DNA of 64,000 nt from an uncultured Bacteroidales bacterium (GTDB lineage: Bacteria; Bacteroidota; Bacteroidia; Bacteroidales; UBA932). Position numbers and translations under genes: made by a program. The notes beneath the pieces are model-generated. The model searched no databases, was not told where the DNA came from, and saw only the letters and a program-made list of their open reading frames with translations. The stretch spans positions 49,459-113,458 of the forward strand of contig UQMB01000009.1 in NCBI GenBank assembly GCA_900541925.1. Reading direction: 5' to 3'. Of the stretch, positions 36,007 to 45,143 are shown piece after piece. Numbering within the stretch: the first letter of the stretch is position 1; the number at the start of each line of letters is the position of its first letter.

Positions 36007-36588
36007 ATGTCCAGCAAGAAAACACCTGCAATCAATTCAAGTTCTACCGCGGACATCGCCTTCCTGCTCCTGTGCTACTTCCTGATGACAACCACCATGG
36101 GTACACAGACAGGTCTGGCCCGTCGTCTGCCTCCTATGCCTGCTGAGAACCAGAAGGCCCAGGACCAGAAAGTGAACCGCCGCAACATCATCGTTGTGAG
36201 GATCAACTCTGCGGATAGGATTTTTGCCGGAGGTGACGTTCTTGATGTGAGTCAGGTAAAGGATAAAGTCAAGAACTTCCTGACCAACCCTCTGAATGAC
36301 CCTTCTCTTCCGGAGAAGGAGATGAAGGAAATCGAGGGACTCGGTACATATCCTGTGTCCAAGGGCGTAATCTCCCTTCAGAACGACCGCGGTACCAGCT
36401 ACCGCGCGTACATCGCAGTTCAGAATGAGCTGATGAAGGCAGTCAACGAACTTCGTGACGAATTCTCACAGAGCCACTACGGATGCAAGTTCATGGCGCT
36501 CGACGAGGATAAGCAGGATATCGTAAAGAAAGCCGTTCCTTCCAACATTTCAGAGGCGGAACCTAAGGATATTGGTAAAAGAAGATAA
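36007..36588 (+). CDS. exbD: ExbD/TolR-family protein, first copy
   Basis: The 193-residue protein has a single N-terminal TM helix with the proton-carrying Asp16 (SSTADIAFLLLCYFLMTT). The periplasmic part is long, includes an internal region with KNFLTNPLNDP, and ends in a basic tail. It is larger than the second copy, so the two are not recent duplicates. Confidence 0.9.
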   Translation: MSSKKTPAINSSSTADIAFLLLCYFLMTTTMGTQTGLARRLPPMPAENQKAQDQKVNRRNIIVVRINSADRIFAGGDVLDVSQVKDKVKNFLTNPLNDPSLPEKEMKEIEGLGTYPVSKGVISLQNDRGTSYRAYIAVQNELMKAVNELRDEFSQSHYGCKFMALDEDKQDIVKKAVPSNISEAEPKDIGKRR

Positions 36589-36602
36589 AGGAGGACCCAA
36601 CT

Positions 36603-37070
36603 ATGTCAATGTTTAAGAAAGACGGGCAGAAAGACGTTCCCGCAATTTCGTCAAGTTCGCTCTCCGATATCGTATTCATGCTTCTGTTCTTCTTCATGGT
36701 CACTACGCAGCTGCGTGAGACCGAGAACAAGGTGATGGTCAATATCCCTCAGGCTTCTGAAGTCACAAAGCTCGTGAGAAAGGACCTCAACTCATACATC
36801 AATATCGGAACCCCTATCAAGTCTCTCCAGTCTCAGTACGGTACCGAAGCCCGTATCCAGCTGAATGATTCATTCAGGACCACAGCTGAAATCCGCGACT
36901 TCGTGGCCGCTGAGCGTGACTCCAAGAGTGAGGCTGACCGTCAGTTCATGACCATCAGCATCAGAGCAGACCAGGATGTCAGAATGGGTATCGTAACCGA
37001 TGTGAAGCAGGAGCTCAGAAGGTGCTCCGCCCTGAGGATTATGTACTCTGCAAGGAAGCCGTCAGAATAA
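36603..37070 (+). CDS. exbD: ExbD/TolR-family protein, second copy
   Basis: The 155-residue protein has one TM helix with Asp22 (SSLSDIVFMLLFFFMVTTQ) and a periplasmic domain ending FMTISIRADQDVRMGIVTDVKQELRR, the typical ExbD dimerisation region. A clear GGAGG precedes the start. A terminator follows 22 bases after the stop, closing the operon. Confidence 0.92.
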   Translation: MSMFKKDGQKDVPAISSSSLSDIVFMLLFFFMVTTQLRETENKVMVNIPQASEVTKLVRKDLNSYINIGTPIKSLQSQYGTEARIQLNDSFRTTAEIRDFVAAERDSKSEADRQFMTISIRADQDVRMGIVTDVKQELRRCSALRIMYSARKPSE

Positions 37071-37091
37071 TCATCTGCGGCCTAACGATAG

Positions 37092-37123
37092 AAGCAGCCC
37101 CCTTCGTTGAGGGCTGCTTTTTT
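37092..37123 (+). terminator. Terminator of the ExbBD operon
   Basis: AAGCAGCCC and GGGCTGCTT form a 9-bp stem around CCTTCGTTGA, followed by a run of T. Confidence 0.9.
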
Positions 37124-37146
37124 AAAAATTATTGAGAAGCAAGAAG

Positions 37147-38547
37147 ATGGAATTACTTCGCACCAAAGTCAAGGACCTGCTCACGATGCCGGCAGGTCAG
37201 GATGTCCTTGCAAAAGGATGGGTAAGGACAAAGAGAGGAAACAAGGAAATAGCGTTCATAGCCCTCAACGACGGCTCCACGATCAAGAATGTGCAGATAG
37301 TCGTCGACAAGAATCCTGAGACGGAGCCGCTGCTGTCAAAAATAAGCACCGGCGCCTGCATAGGTGTGGAGGGAAAACTCGTGGAATCCGTGGGTAGCGG
37401 CCAGTCCGTGGAGATAAAGGCCGGCAAGATAGTCATATACGGGGAATGCGACCCGATGCGCTACCCGCTCCAGAAAAAGGACACCTCCCTGGAATATCTG
37501 AGGACAGTCGCGCACATGCGTCCGAGGACCAACACCTTCGGGGCCGTGCTCCGTCTCAGGAGCCAGATGGCCTTCGCCATCCACGACTATTTCCATTCCA
37601 AGGGCTTCGTGTACCTCAACACCCCTCTCATCACCGCCGCCGATGCGGAGGGCGCAGGACAGATGTTCCAGGTCACTACGCTCGACCTGAACAATGTCCC
37701 TAAAAACAAGAAAGGCGAGCCGGACTACAGCAAGGATTTCTTCGGCAAGCAGACCAGCCTCACCGTCAGCGGACAGCTTGAAGGCGAGCTGGGAGCTACA
37801 GCGCTCGGAGAGATCTACACCTTCGGGCCGACATTCCGCGCCGAGAACTCAAACACCCCGAGACACCTCGCGGAATTCTGGATGATCGAGCCGGAAATGG
37901 CATTCTATGACATCAAGGACAACATGGACCTCGCAGAGGACTTCATCAAGCACCTTGTCAAGTATGCCCTCGACCACTGCATGGATGACATCCAGTTCCT
38001 CAATGACCGCTATGACCCTGAACTCATAGACCGGCTCAAGAGCGTGATCAGCACTGAATTCGTCCGCCTCGAATACACGGAAGGCATCAAGATCCTCGAG
38101 CAGGCTGTCGCTGACGGCGTTCAGTTCGACTACCCTGTCTATTGGGGCGTAGACCTGCAGAGCGAACACGAGAGGTATCTCGTAGAGAAGCACTTCCGCA
38201 AACCGGTCATCCTCACAGGCTATCCTAAGGACATCAAGGCCTTCTACATGAAGCAGAACGAGGACGGCAAGACCGTCAGGGCGATGGACGTGCTCTTCCC
38301 TAAGATCGGGGAGATCATAGGAGGCTCCGAGAGGGAATCCGACCTGCAGAAGCTCGAAAACCGTATCAGCGAGCTGAAGATGAGCCGCCGCACACTCGAG
38401 TGGTACATCGACACCCGCCGCTTCGGAAGCTGCCCTCACAGCGGCTTCGGGCTCGGTTTCGAGAGGTTGCTGCTCTTCATCACCGGAATGGCCAACATCC
38501 GCGACGTCATCCCGTTCCCGCGCACTCCTAAAAACGCAGAATACTAG
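37147..38547 (+). CDS. asnS: Asparaginyl-tRNA synthetase
   Basis: The 466-residue class IIb synthetase has an N-terminal OB-fold anticodon-binding domain (KGWVRTKRGNKEIAFIALNDGS). Its catalytic core includes motif 2 (TFRAENSNTPRHLAEFWMIEPE) and motif 3 (GFGLGFERLLLFITGMANIRDVIPFPRTP). The NIRDVIPFPR ending is typical of AsnS rather than AspS. The ATG at 37147 is used instead of an in-frame TTG five codons upstream. The uridine kinase follows after 4 bases. Confidence 0.97.
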   Translation: MELLRTKVKDLLTMPAGQDVLAKGWVRTKRGNKEIAFIALNDGSTIKNVQIVVDKNPETEPLLSKISTGACIGVEGKLVESVGSGQSVEIKAGKIVIYGECDPMRYPLQKKDTSLEYLRTVAHMRPRTNTFGAVLRLRSQMAFAIHDYFHSKGFVYLNTPLITAADAEGAGQMFQVTTLDLNNVPKNKKGEPDYSKDFFGKQTSLTVSGQLEGELGATALGEIYTFGPTFRAENSNTPRHLAEFWMIEPEMAFYDIKDNMDLAEDFIKHLVKYALDHCMDDIQFLNDRYDPELIDRLKSVISTEFVRLEYTEGIKILEQAVADGVQFDYPVYWGVDLQSEHERYLVEKHFRKPVILTGYPKDIKAFYMKQNEDGKTVRAMDVLFPKIGEIIGGSERESDLQKLENRISELKMSRRTLEWYIDTRRFGSCPHSGFGLGFERLLLFITGMANIRDVIPFPRTPKNAEY

Positions 38548-38551
38548 CCCT

Positions 38552-39184
38552 ATGCTCGTGATCGGAATAGCCGGCGGATCAGGCTCCGGCAAGACCACGG
38601 TGGTCAAGGCCATCACCGAGAAACTCAAGAACGAGAAAGTGGTGGTAATCCCGCAGGATTCCTACTACAAAGACTCCAGCGACCTCACCGACGAGGAGAA
38701 AAGAGCCTACAACTTCGACCACCCCAACGCCATCGACTGGGATCTCCTCTGCAAGCAGCTCGCTGAACTCAAGAAAGGCAAGAGCGTCAGGCAGCCGGTG
38801 TACTCGTACATCTCCTGCTCCCGCTCCAAGACGGAGACCGTCCTGGTTGAGCCGGGAGATGTGATCATCATAGAGGGAATCCTCATCTTCACATGCGAAG
38901 AGCTGCGCAAGCAGCTGGATGTCAAGATTTTCGTGGATGCCGATGACGACGACAGGCTCATGAGGGTCATGGCGCGCGACATCACGGAGCGCGGCAAGGA
39001 TGTGCGCTGGGTGATAGAGCGTTACTCGCGCACCGTCAAGCCTATGTATCTCCAGTTCATAGAGCCGAGCAAGCGCTATGCTGACATCGTAATCCCGCAG
39101 GGAGGACACAACAAGGTCGCGGTTGACATCATCACCAACACCATCGAGAAGTCCCTCAAGGAAGAAAAGAAGGACAAGAAGTGA
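38552..39184 (+). CDS. udk: Uridine kinase
   Basis: The 210-residue protein phosphorylates uridine and cytidine with ATP or GTP in pyrimidine salvage. The P-loop is GIAGGSGSGKTT at residues 5-16. VIPQDSYYKD, YNFDHPNAIDWD and VIIIEGILIF are typical. Its stop overlaps the GTG start of the TonB-like gene. Confidence 0.95.
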   Translation: MLVIGIAGGSGSGKTTVVKAITEKLKNEKVVVIPQDSYYKDSSDLTDEEKRAYNFDHPNAIDWDLLCKQLAELKKGKSVRQPVYSYISCSRSKTETVLVEPGDVIIIEGILIFTCEELRKQLDVKIFVDADDDDRLMRVMARDITERGKDVRWVIERYSRTVKPMYLQFIEPSKRYADIVIPQGGHNKVAVDIITNTIEKSLKEEKKDKK

Positions 39185-39924
39185 AATTCAGGCAGATACC
39201 GGAGGAAGACAAGGCAGGGCTGTATCTCACCGTGATAATCCATCTCGCGGCGGTGATAGTCCTGCTCCTCTCCGGCATCGGCTACTCCCTGCACCACGAG
39301 AACAGTTTCGTGATTGACTTCAGCCACCAGGCGGAAATCGAAAAGATGCAGCGGGAGATCGACCGCCTGCAGAAAGAGGCGGAATTCAAAGAGAGCGTAA
39401 GCGAGAAGCTCCAGAAGATGCTCGCCGACAACGGCGTCAGCGGAGGAGGCTCCGAAATCAAGAATGTCGCCGTCAACCGCGGCGCGCTCAAGGATGACAG
39501 GGGCACCAATGCTGAGGAGCTCTACAAAGAAGCCGAAAGGCTCCGGCAGGAACTCAGCAACGGATATGAGATCCCGGACGAGGATTATGCCACCATCACC
39601 CGGAAAGACCAGCCCAAAGCTCAGAACAAAGCCCAGAGCTACAGCGGGCCGTCGGTAGTCTCCTACGAACTGGAAGGGCGCAAGGCCAGCAGCCTGCCGA
39701 TTCCGGCCTACCGCTGCATGGGAGGAGGCCAGGTCAAGGTGCTGATAACGGTCAACCCGAGAGGCGAAGTGCTCACCGCGAAGATAGATGAGTCCGCATC
39801 ATCCGAAGACCGCTGCCTCAGATCCTTCGCCATAAGGGCTGCAAGACTCTCGAAATTCTCAATAAAACAAGATGCCGCCCCGAAACAGAGCGGCAACATA
39901 ATCTACGAATTCATCGCCCAATAA
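39181..39924 (+). CDS. TonB-like energy-transducer protein
   Basis: The 247-residue protein has one N-terminal TM helix (about 14-34), a charged coiled-coil (EIEKMQREIDRLQKEAEFKESVSEKLQKML, about 51-80), a flexible polar linker and a C-terminal TonB-type domain (about 165-247, GGGQVKVLITVNPRGEVLTAKID). It starts with GTG overlapping the udk stop (GTGA). The linker is not Pro-rich as in classical TonB. With the ExbBD cluster 2 kb upstream it probably forms part of an outer-membrane energising system. Confidence 0.82.
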   Translation: MKFRQIPEEDKAGLYLTVIIHLAAVIVLLLSGIGYSLHHENSFVIDFSHQAEIEKMQREIDRLQKEAEFKESVSEKLQKMLADNGVSGGGSEIKNVAVNRGALKDDRGTNAEELYKEAERLRQELSNGYEIPDEDYATITRKDQPKAQNKAQSYSGPSVVSYELEGRKASSLPIPAYRCMGGGQVKVLITVNPRGEVLTAKIDESASSEDRCLRSFAIRAARLSKFSIKQDAAPKQSGNIIYEFIAQ

Positions 39925-39945
39925 GGGCTCTACCTGCCCATATTG
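39919..39945. terminator. Possible bidirectional hairpin between convergent genes
   Basis: CAATA-A-GGGC pairs with GCCC-A-TATTG around a 7-base loop, spanning the 5-base gap between the convergent TonB-like and antiporter genes. No T-run is present. Confidence 0.35.
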
Positions 39946-41537
39946 AGGAACATCACATCCCCCTCGCAAAGGACAGTCCTGCCGTTAGGGATTATGCTTG
40001 CGCCGCCGCGCTTTATCAGCACCACCTGATTGTGCCCGGACTCGCTGTATTCCTTGATTGTCATGCCGGCAAGATGGCTGGACTTTGAGACCTCCTGCTC
40101 CACAAGACGGAAACTGGCGTCGCTCCGGAAAGCCTTGGTGCACATAATCACGCTGTCGCCCTCGTGAAGCACGGTGTTGCCGCGCGGGACCACGGATGTC
40201 CCGTCCGGACGCACAAGCATACAGAAGAGGATATCCCTCGGCAGCCCCATGTCCTTGATGCAGGCACCCTTCCACGGGTTGTCTTCAGATATCATTATCT
40301 TGCTGAAATACAGGTCCGTCTCCTCCGAGAAATCATTGAATGTCTTCATCACATCGGCATCATCGTCAAGCTGGCCCAGTTTCTTGGCGACCAGCGGAAG
40401 CAGAAAGCCCTGGAGAGAAATCGATAGCAGCACGATGCAGAATACCACATTGAGGATGTCATTCTGCAGGACATCGTTATCCACCGTCGCGAAGATCGCG
40501 AACACGATGGATGCGGCTCCCCTCAACCCGACGAAAGATATGAGCGCCTGCTGCTTGAATCCGTACTTGCGGAACGGGGCCAGAATGGCACTGACAGCCA
40601 CAGGGCGCGCCACCAGAAGCATGAACAGGAATATCCCGAGCGCGGGGAGTATCACCTTGTGCATCATGGCCGGACGGGCGAGCATGCCGAGCATGAAGAA
40701 GATGAGCACCTGCATGAGGCCGGTAACCCCGTCAAAGAAACTCACCAGGTTGCGCTTCCCGTGGAAGTTGGCGTTGCCGAGCATTATGCCCACAAGATAT
40801 GCGCTCAGGTAGCCGTTGCCACCGACAAGCGACGGGATCGAATACGACAGCAGCGCGATCGCCAATATGAAAAGGGAGTCAAAGCCGGAAGTGGGGAACT
40901 TTATGCGCTTGAGCGCCCAGATGCCGGCCTTGGCTATCAGGATGCCGAAGCCAGCACCGAAAGCCAGCTGGGAGAAGAGCATCCAGGCCACTCTCCCGAC
41001 GCTCGTGCCGCCTCCGGTCATTATGGAAAGCATGATGATGGTGAGCATATATGAGCACGGGTCATTGGAACCGCTCTCTATCTCAAGCATCGGTGCCGAG
41101 TTGTTCTTCAGGCCGAGTTTGCGTGAACGGAGTATGGAGAACACGGAAGCGGCATCTGTAGAACTGACCACAGAACCCATGAGGAGACTCTCCACCCAGC
41201 CCCATCCCAGCGCGAAATGGCAGAAAAGCCCGGTAAGCCCGGCTGTCAGGAACACGCCGAAACTGGCCAGCAGCCCCGCGGGGAGAGCTACGCAGCGAGC
41301 GGACTCCCAACGGGTTCCGAAGCCGCCATAGAACATTATGAATATGAGCGCGACCGTACAGATGTTCTCCGCGAACGAGTAGTCCTCGAAGTGTACGGGG
41401 AAAAGGCCGTTGTTGCCGAAGACGATGCCGAGCAGGATAAACGCCAGCAGGACTGGCATCCCGATTTTGAGCGAGGCGTTGTTGAGCAGGACACAGGTGA
41501 TGATTATCACCGCCATCAGGCATATAAGAGCGGTCAT
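39930..41537 (-). CDS. Potassium/proton antiporter (CPA1, CvrA/NhaP2-like)
   Basis: The protein has 535 residues. About 12 TM helices cover 1-385, with the ion-site segment SVVSSTDAASVFSILRSRKLGLKN. Two C-terminal RCK_C (TrkA-C) domains follow (about 400-535; LPRDILFCMLVRPDGTSVVPRGNTVLHEGDSV and MTIKEYSESGHNQVVLIKRGGASIIPNG). Such proteins export K+ for protons and are gated by nucleotides or ions at the RCK domain. It is the last gene of a five-gene minus-strand operon. Confidence 0.9.
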   Translation of the reverse strand: MTALICLMAVIIITCVLLNNASLKIGMPVLLAFILLGIVFGNNGLFPVHFEDYSFAENICTVALIFIMFYGGFGTRWESARCVALPAGLLASFGVFLTAGLTGLFCHFALGWGWVESLLMGSVVSSTDAASVFSILRSRKLGLKNNSAPMLEIESGSNDPCSYMLTIIMLSIMTGGGTSVGRVAWMLFSQLAFGAGFGILIAKAGIWALKRIKFPTSGFDSLFILAIALLSYSIPSLVGGNGYLSAYLVGIMLGNANFHGKRNLVSFFDGVTGLMQVLIFFMLGMLARPAMMHKVILPALGIFLFMLLVARPVAVSAILAPFRKYGFKQQALISFVGLRGAASIVFAIFATVDNDVLQNDILNVVFCIVLLSISLQGFLLPLVAKKLGQLDDDADVMKTFNDFSEETDLYFSKIMISEDNPWKGACIKDMGLPRDILFCMLVRPDGTSVVPRGNTVLHEGDSVIMCTKAFRSDASFRLVEQEVSKSSHLAGMTIKEYSESGHNQVVLIKRGGASIIPNGRTVLCEGDVMFLNMGR

Positions 41538-41549
41538 TTGAACAGTGTT

Positions 41550-43076
41550 TTAGTTGCGCATTGCTTCCTTGAATGTATTGTCCGTCTGGAGGAAAAGATG
41601 ATAGTAGGCATTGTCTCCGAGTTGGGAGTAGCGGCCCACGAGAGCACGGACCTGCGTCATCATGTAGCGTCTCTCCACTTCCCATTCTCCCGCTTTGGGA
41701 GCCAACCCGTCCTTGGTCTTCGCGAAGTCGAGGAAACGCTTGTCAGTGACGGCGCTGTCCAGATATTTCAGCAGGTTTCCGTAGTCGTCAATGGCCGAAA
41801 GCTCGGCGCCGTGCGCGTCGAAGAAAGCCGAGGCGAACCGCATGGCGGTAGCCTTGCGGTTGCAGGCCACATAGAACTGTCCGGCGCGGGTGGTGTCTGC
41901 CGGGACGAAGATGTCCGGAAGGATGCCCCCGTTCTCCACCTTCATGCTGTCGGCGGTCACCATCTCGCCCTCGTCATAGCGGCGGTAGATCTCATAGTCG
42001 TAGTCTTCCGAGTAGGGCTTCTGGATGCATCGTCCGGAAGGAGTGTAGAACCGGGCCACAGTGATGCGCATTCCGGAACCGTCGGTAAAGTAGAACGGCT
42101 CCTGGACAAGTCCCTTCCCGAATGAGCGACGCCCGACGATGGTAGCCCTGCCGTTGTCCTGCAGCGCCCCGGCGAGAATCTCGCTTGAAGACGCCGTACC
42201 CTCATTGATCAGGAGCCTGAGGCGTATGTCCTTCATCATCCCGTGCCCGTCAGCCTTGAAGTCCTGGCGCTTACGGTGCGCTCCCTCCATATATACAATC
42301 TGGTCGTCCTTCTGAAGGAACATGTTGGAGAGGCTCAGAGCCTGGTCCAGGAAACCGCCGGTGTTGTCCCTCAGATCCATGACAAGGCTCGTCATCCCGG
42401 AAGCGAGCAGGCGGGCGGCGGCCTCTGACACTTCCCTGTCCGATGTGCGGGAAAACTTGGAGAGCCTGATATACCCGGTGGTGTCGTCCACCATGAACGC
42501 CGCGTCCACGGAATGTGTCGGAATCTTGCCCCTCGTGATCTCGAAAGGGATGTCCTCCCCGCCCCGGCGCACGGTCAGTCTGACCTTGGAGCCGGCACGG
42601 CCCTTGATGCGGCGGACCATGCTGTCCTGCGGGAACTTCACGCCGGCGATATTGGTCGAATCGACCTTGAGGAGCCTGTCCCCCGGACGGAGCCCGATTT
42701 TCTCGGATGGCCCGCCGGGAATCACCTCTATCACCACTGCCGTGTCATTAGGGACATTGAACTGTATCCCGATGCCGTCGAAGTTGCCGGCAAGGCTCTC
42801 CTCCGTAGATTCCAGAGTCTGCGGCAGCATATATACGGAATGAGGGTCCAGCGCCGAGAGGGCGGCTGCGGCCACCTCATCCGTCACTTTCTTGTGGTCG
42901 ATGTTGTCCACATAGTTCTCGTCTATGCACTTGAGCACCAAGTTGACTTTCCTCCAGTCCGCGCCGCCCGCATCCAGACGGTGAGACCTCCTGGAGACGC
43001 TCTGCACGGTAAGCGCCCCGAGCACCCCCACTGTCACCCCGAGCAGCGCCACGATTATCGATGATGCGTTCTTCAT
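41550..43076 (-). CDS. S41-family C-terminal processing peptidase
   Basis: The 508-residue periplasmic protease has an N-terminal membrane anchor (about 6-26), a PDZ domain (about 95-175, GIGIQFNVPNDTAVVIEVIPGGPSEKIGLRPGD) and the S41 core with the catalytic Ser in NEGTASSSEILAGALQD and Lys in RRSFGKGLVQEP. An extra C-terminal region of about 130 residues follows. It degrades or trims envelope proteins at their C-termini. The gaps are 12 bases to the antiporter and 4 to the deaminase. Confidence 0.93.
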   Translation of the reverse strand: MKNASSIIVALLGVTVGVLGALTVQSVSRRSHRLDAGGADWRKVNLVLKCIDENYVDNIDHKKVTDEVAAAALSALDPHSVYMLPQTLESTEESLAGNFDGIGIQFNVPNDTAVVIEVIPGGPSEKIGLRPGDRLLKVDSTNIAGVKFPQDSMVRRIKGRAGSKVRLTVRRGGEDIPFEITRGKIPTHSVDAAFMVDDTTGYIRLSKFSRTSDREVSEAAARLLASGMTSLVMDLRDNTGGFLDQALSLSNMFLQKDDQIVYMEGAHRKRQDFKADGHGMMKDIRLRLLINEGTASSSEILAGALQDNGRATIVGRRSFGKGLVQEPFYFTDGSGMRITVARFYTPSGRCIQKPYSEDYDYEIYRRYDEGEMVTADSMKVENGGILPDIFVPADTTRAGQFYVACNRKATAMRFASAFFDAHGAELSAIDDYGNLLKYLDSAVTDKRFLDFAKTKDGLAPKAGEWEVERRYMMTQVRALVGRYSQLGDNAYYHLFLQTDNTFKEAMRN

Positions 43077-43080
43077 TTTC

Positions 43081-43485
43081 TCAATCTACTTTTTCCACTT
43101 CTATACCGGCCTTGCGGAGGAGGTCAACCCCGTCCGTAAGCCTGTATTCATCCTTGTATACCACGCGCTTGATTCCGGCCTGGATGATGAGTTTGGAGCA
43201 TTCTATGCATGGGGAAGCCGTCACATAGAGGGTCGCCCCGTCAGAACTGTTGCCGGACTTGGCGACCTTCGTGATGGCGTTGGCCTCCGCGTGGAGCACA
43301 TACGGCTTCGTGACACCGTTCTCGTCCTCGCACACATTCTCAAATCCGGAAGGCGTGCCGTTGTAGCCGTCGGATATGATCATCCTGTCTTTCACTATCA
43401 ACGCCCCGACCTGGCGGCGCTTGCAGTAGGAATTGCCGGCCCAGATACCGGCCATCGCTATGTATTTCTCGTCAAACTTGTTCAT
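43081..43485 (-). CDS. Deoxycytidylate (dCMP) deaminase
   Basis: The 134-residue zinc enzyme converts dCMP to dUMP for thymidylate synthesis. The zinc site is HAEANAI plus PCIECSKLI. YCKRRQVGALIVKD and DGYNGTPSGFENV are typical of dCMP/ComEB deaminases. The start overlaps the previous stop (TAATG). Confidence 0.95.
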   Translation of the reverse strand: MNKFDEKYIAMAGIWAGNSYCKRRQVGALIVKDRMIISDGYNGTPSGFENVCEDENGVTKPYVLHAEANAITKVAKSGNSSDGATLYVTASPCIECSKLIIQAGIKRVVYKDEYRLTDGVDLLRKAGIEVEKVD

Positions 43486-45143
43486 TACTTGTCGCGTTGA
43501 TAAAGGTAACGTTTGATGCTCTTCTTCGGCGTGCGCTCGAAATCTTCCGGCAGGAATTCAAGCTTGCGGATCTGGGCATAGGCCGGCAGGAGCTTGTTGA
43601 TCTCCGGCAGCCCGTCCGTCAGACGCGCCTCCAGCTCCTCCCCGCTCATTCCGTCCATCTCGGCCTGGTGGTAGTCCGGATATATCAGCGCCATAAGTCC
43701 GGCCTTGTCCTCGACCACGAGGGACTCGATCACATAAGTCACATTGTTGATGACAGCCTCAAGTTCCTCAGGGTATATGTTCTGGCCGGACGGGCCGAGC
43801 ACCATGCACTTGGAGCGGCCCCTGAGATAGAGGTAGCCGTCGTTGTCGATCACCCCTATGTCCCCTGTCTTGAACCAGTTGTCGTTGGTGAACGCGGCAC
43901 GGGTGGCCTCCTTGTTTTTGTAATAGCCGAGGAACACATTGTCCCCCTTGACCTGCACCTCGCCCGGCTCTTTGTGCGGGTTCTTGGAGTCGATGCGGAT
44001 CTGGCAGCCGTCAATGGCGACACCGCAGGAGCCCTTGCGGGCCCTCCACCATTTGGAGTAGGTGATCAGCGGCGCGCACTCCGTCATGCCGTAACCCACG
44101 GTGAACGGGAAGTGGATCTTGCGCATGAACTTCTCGACCTCGGGGTTGAACGCCGCCCCACCGAGGATGACTTCCTCAAAGCGTCCGCCGAACGCGTCAA
44201 TCATGGCGTTGCGTATCTTCTTGAGGACGAACTGGTCCAGGATCGGTATGCGCATGAATGCCTTGTTGCGGTCCACCACGGGCTTTATCTGGCTCTTGTA
44301 GAGTTTCTCGATGATGAGAGGCACGGCGATGATGACATCAGGATGAATCTCCGAGAACGCCTTCATGATCACCTTCGGGCTCGGCGTGCGGGTGAGGAAG
44401 TGCACATGCGCACCGATGGTCATCTCGAAGAGGAACTCGAACATCATGCCGTACATGTGCGCCGACGGCAGCATGGCCACCACTTCGGACTCGCAGTTCA
44501 TCTGCGGCTCGGCGACATTGGCGGCAAACCACATGTTGCACCAGAGCGCCCGGTAAGGGATCATCACGCCCTTGGAGAAGCCGGAGGTCCCGGAGGTATA
44601 GTTGATGAGAGCAAGCTCATCCGGCTTGTCCTCCACATAGCATACATCCTCCGGAGTGAAGCCGGACGGATACAGCTTCTGAAATGTATTCGCAAGGTTC
44701 TCCCTGACTTCCACGCAGTTTGCGCTTCTGGAGTAGATGAAGTTCAGGGTGTTCATCTGGACTATGACCTCGAGTCCGGGCATCTCGCTCTCGGAGAGGC
44801 CTTCCCAGATCACCTCGTCCACAAAGAACACCTTGGCCTCGGAGTGGTTGACCAGATAATGTATGTTCTCCGGCTTGAACTCGTGCAGAATCGGCACGGG
44901 CACAGCTCCGTATGTCATTGAAGCGAGGAAGCATACGCCCCAGTTCGCCTGGTTGCGCGAGCACAGGGCCACCTTGTCGCCCTTCTTGAGCCCGCACTGC
45001 TCGAACGCTATCTGCAGGTAGCGGATGCGCTCAGCAAGGTCCTTGTACCTCAGGGTCGCGCCCTGGTAGTTGGAGAGGGCGTCGCGGTCCCAGTTCTCCT
45101 TGATGCTCTTCTCTATAAGTTTGTTTACAGACTTGAATTCCAT
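43485..45143 (-). CDS. AMP-forming long-chain acyl-CoA synthetase (FadD-like)
   Basis: The protein has 552 residues. The adenylate-forming signature is LINYTSGTSGFSKGVM. GYGMTECAPLITYS, DNWFKTGDIGVIDNDGYLYLRGR and a C-terminal Lys (TPKKSIKRYLY) are as in acyl-CoA ligases. It activates fatty acids with ATP and CoA. It has no membrane segment. It overlaps neighbours by 1 and 19 bases, so it belongs to the same operon as the lipoprotein and the dCMP deaminase. Confidence 0.92.
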   Translation of the reverse strand: MEFKSVNKLIEKSIKENWDRDALSNYQGATLRYKDLAERIRYLQIAFEQCGLKKGDKVALCSRNQANWGVCFLASMTYGAVPVPILHEFKPENIHYLVNHSEAKVFFVDEVIWEGLSESEMPGLEVIVQMNTLNFIYSRSANCVEVRENLANTFQKLYPSGFTPEDVCYVEDKPDELALINYTSGTSGFSKGVMIPYRALWCNMWFAANVAEPQMNCESEVVAMLPSAHMYGMMFEFLFEMTIGAHVHFLTRTPSPKVIMKAFSEIHPDVIIAVPLIIEKLYKSQIKPVVDRNKAFMRIPILDQFVLKKIRNAMIDAFGGRFEEVILGGAAFNPEVEKFMRKIHFPFTVGYGMTECAPLITYSKWWRARKGSCGVAIDGCQIRIDSKNPHKEPGEVQVKGDNVFLGYYKNKEATRAAFTNDNWFKTGDIGVIDNDGYLYLRGRSKCMVLGPSGQNIYPEELEAVINNVTYVIESLVVEDKAGLMALIYPDYHQAEMDGMSGEELEARLTDGLPEINKLLPAYAQIRKLEFLPEDFERTPKKSIKRYLYQRDK

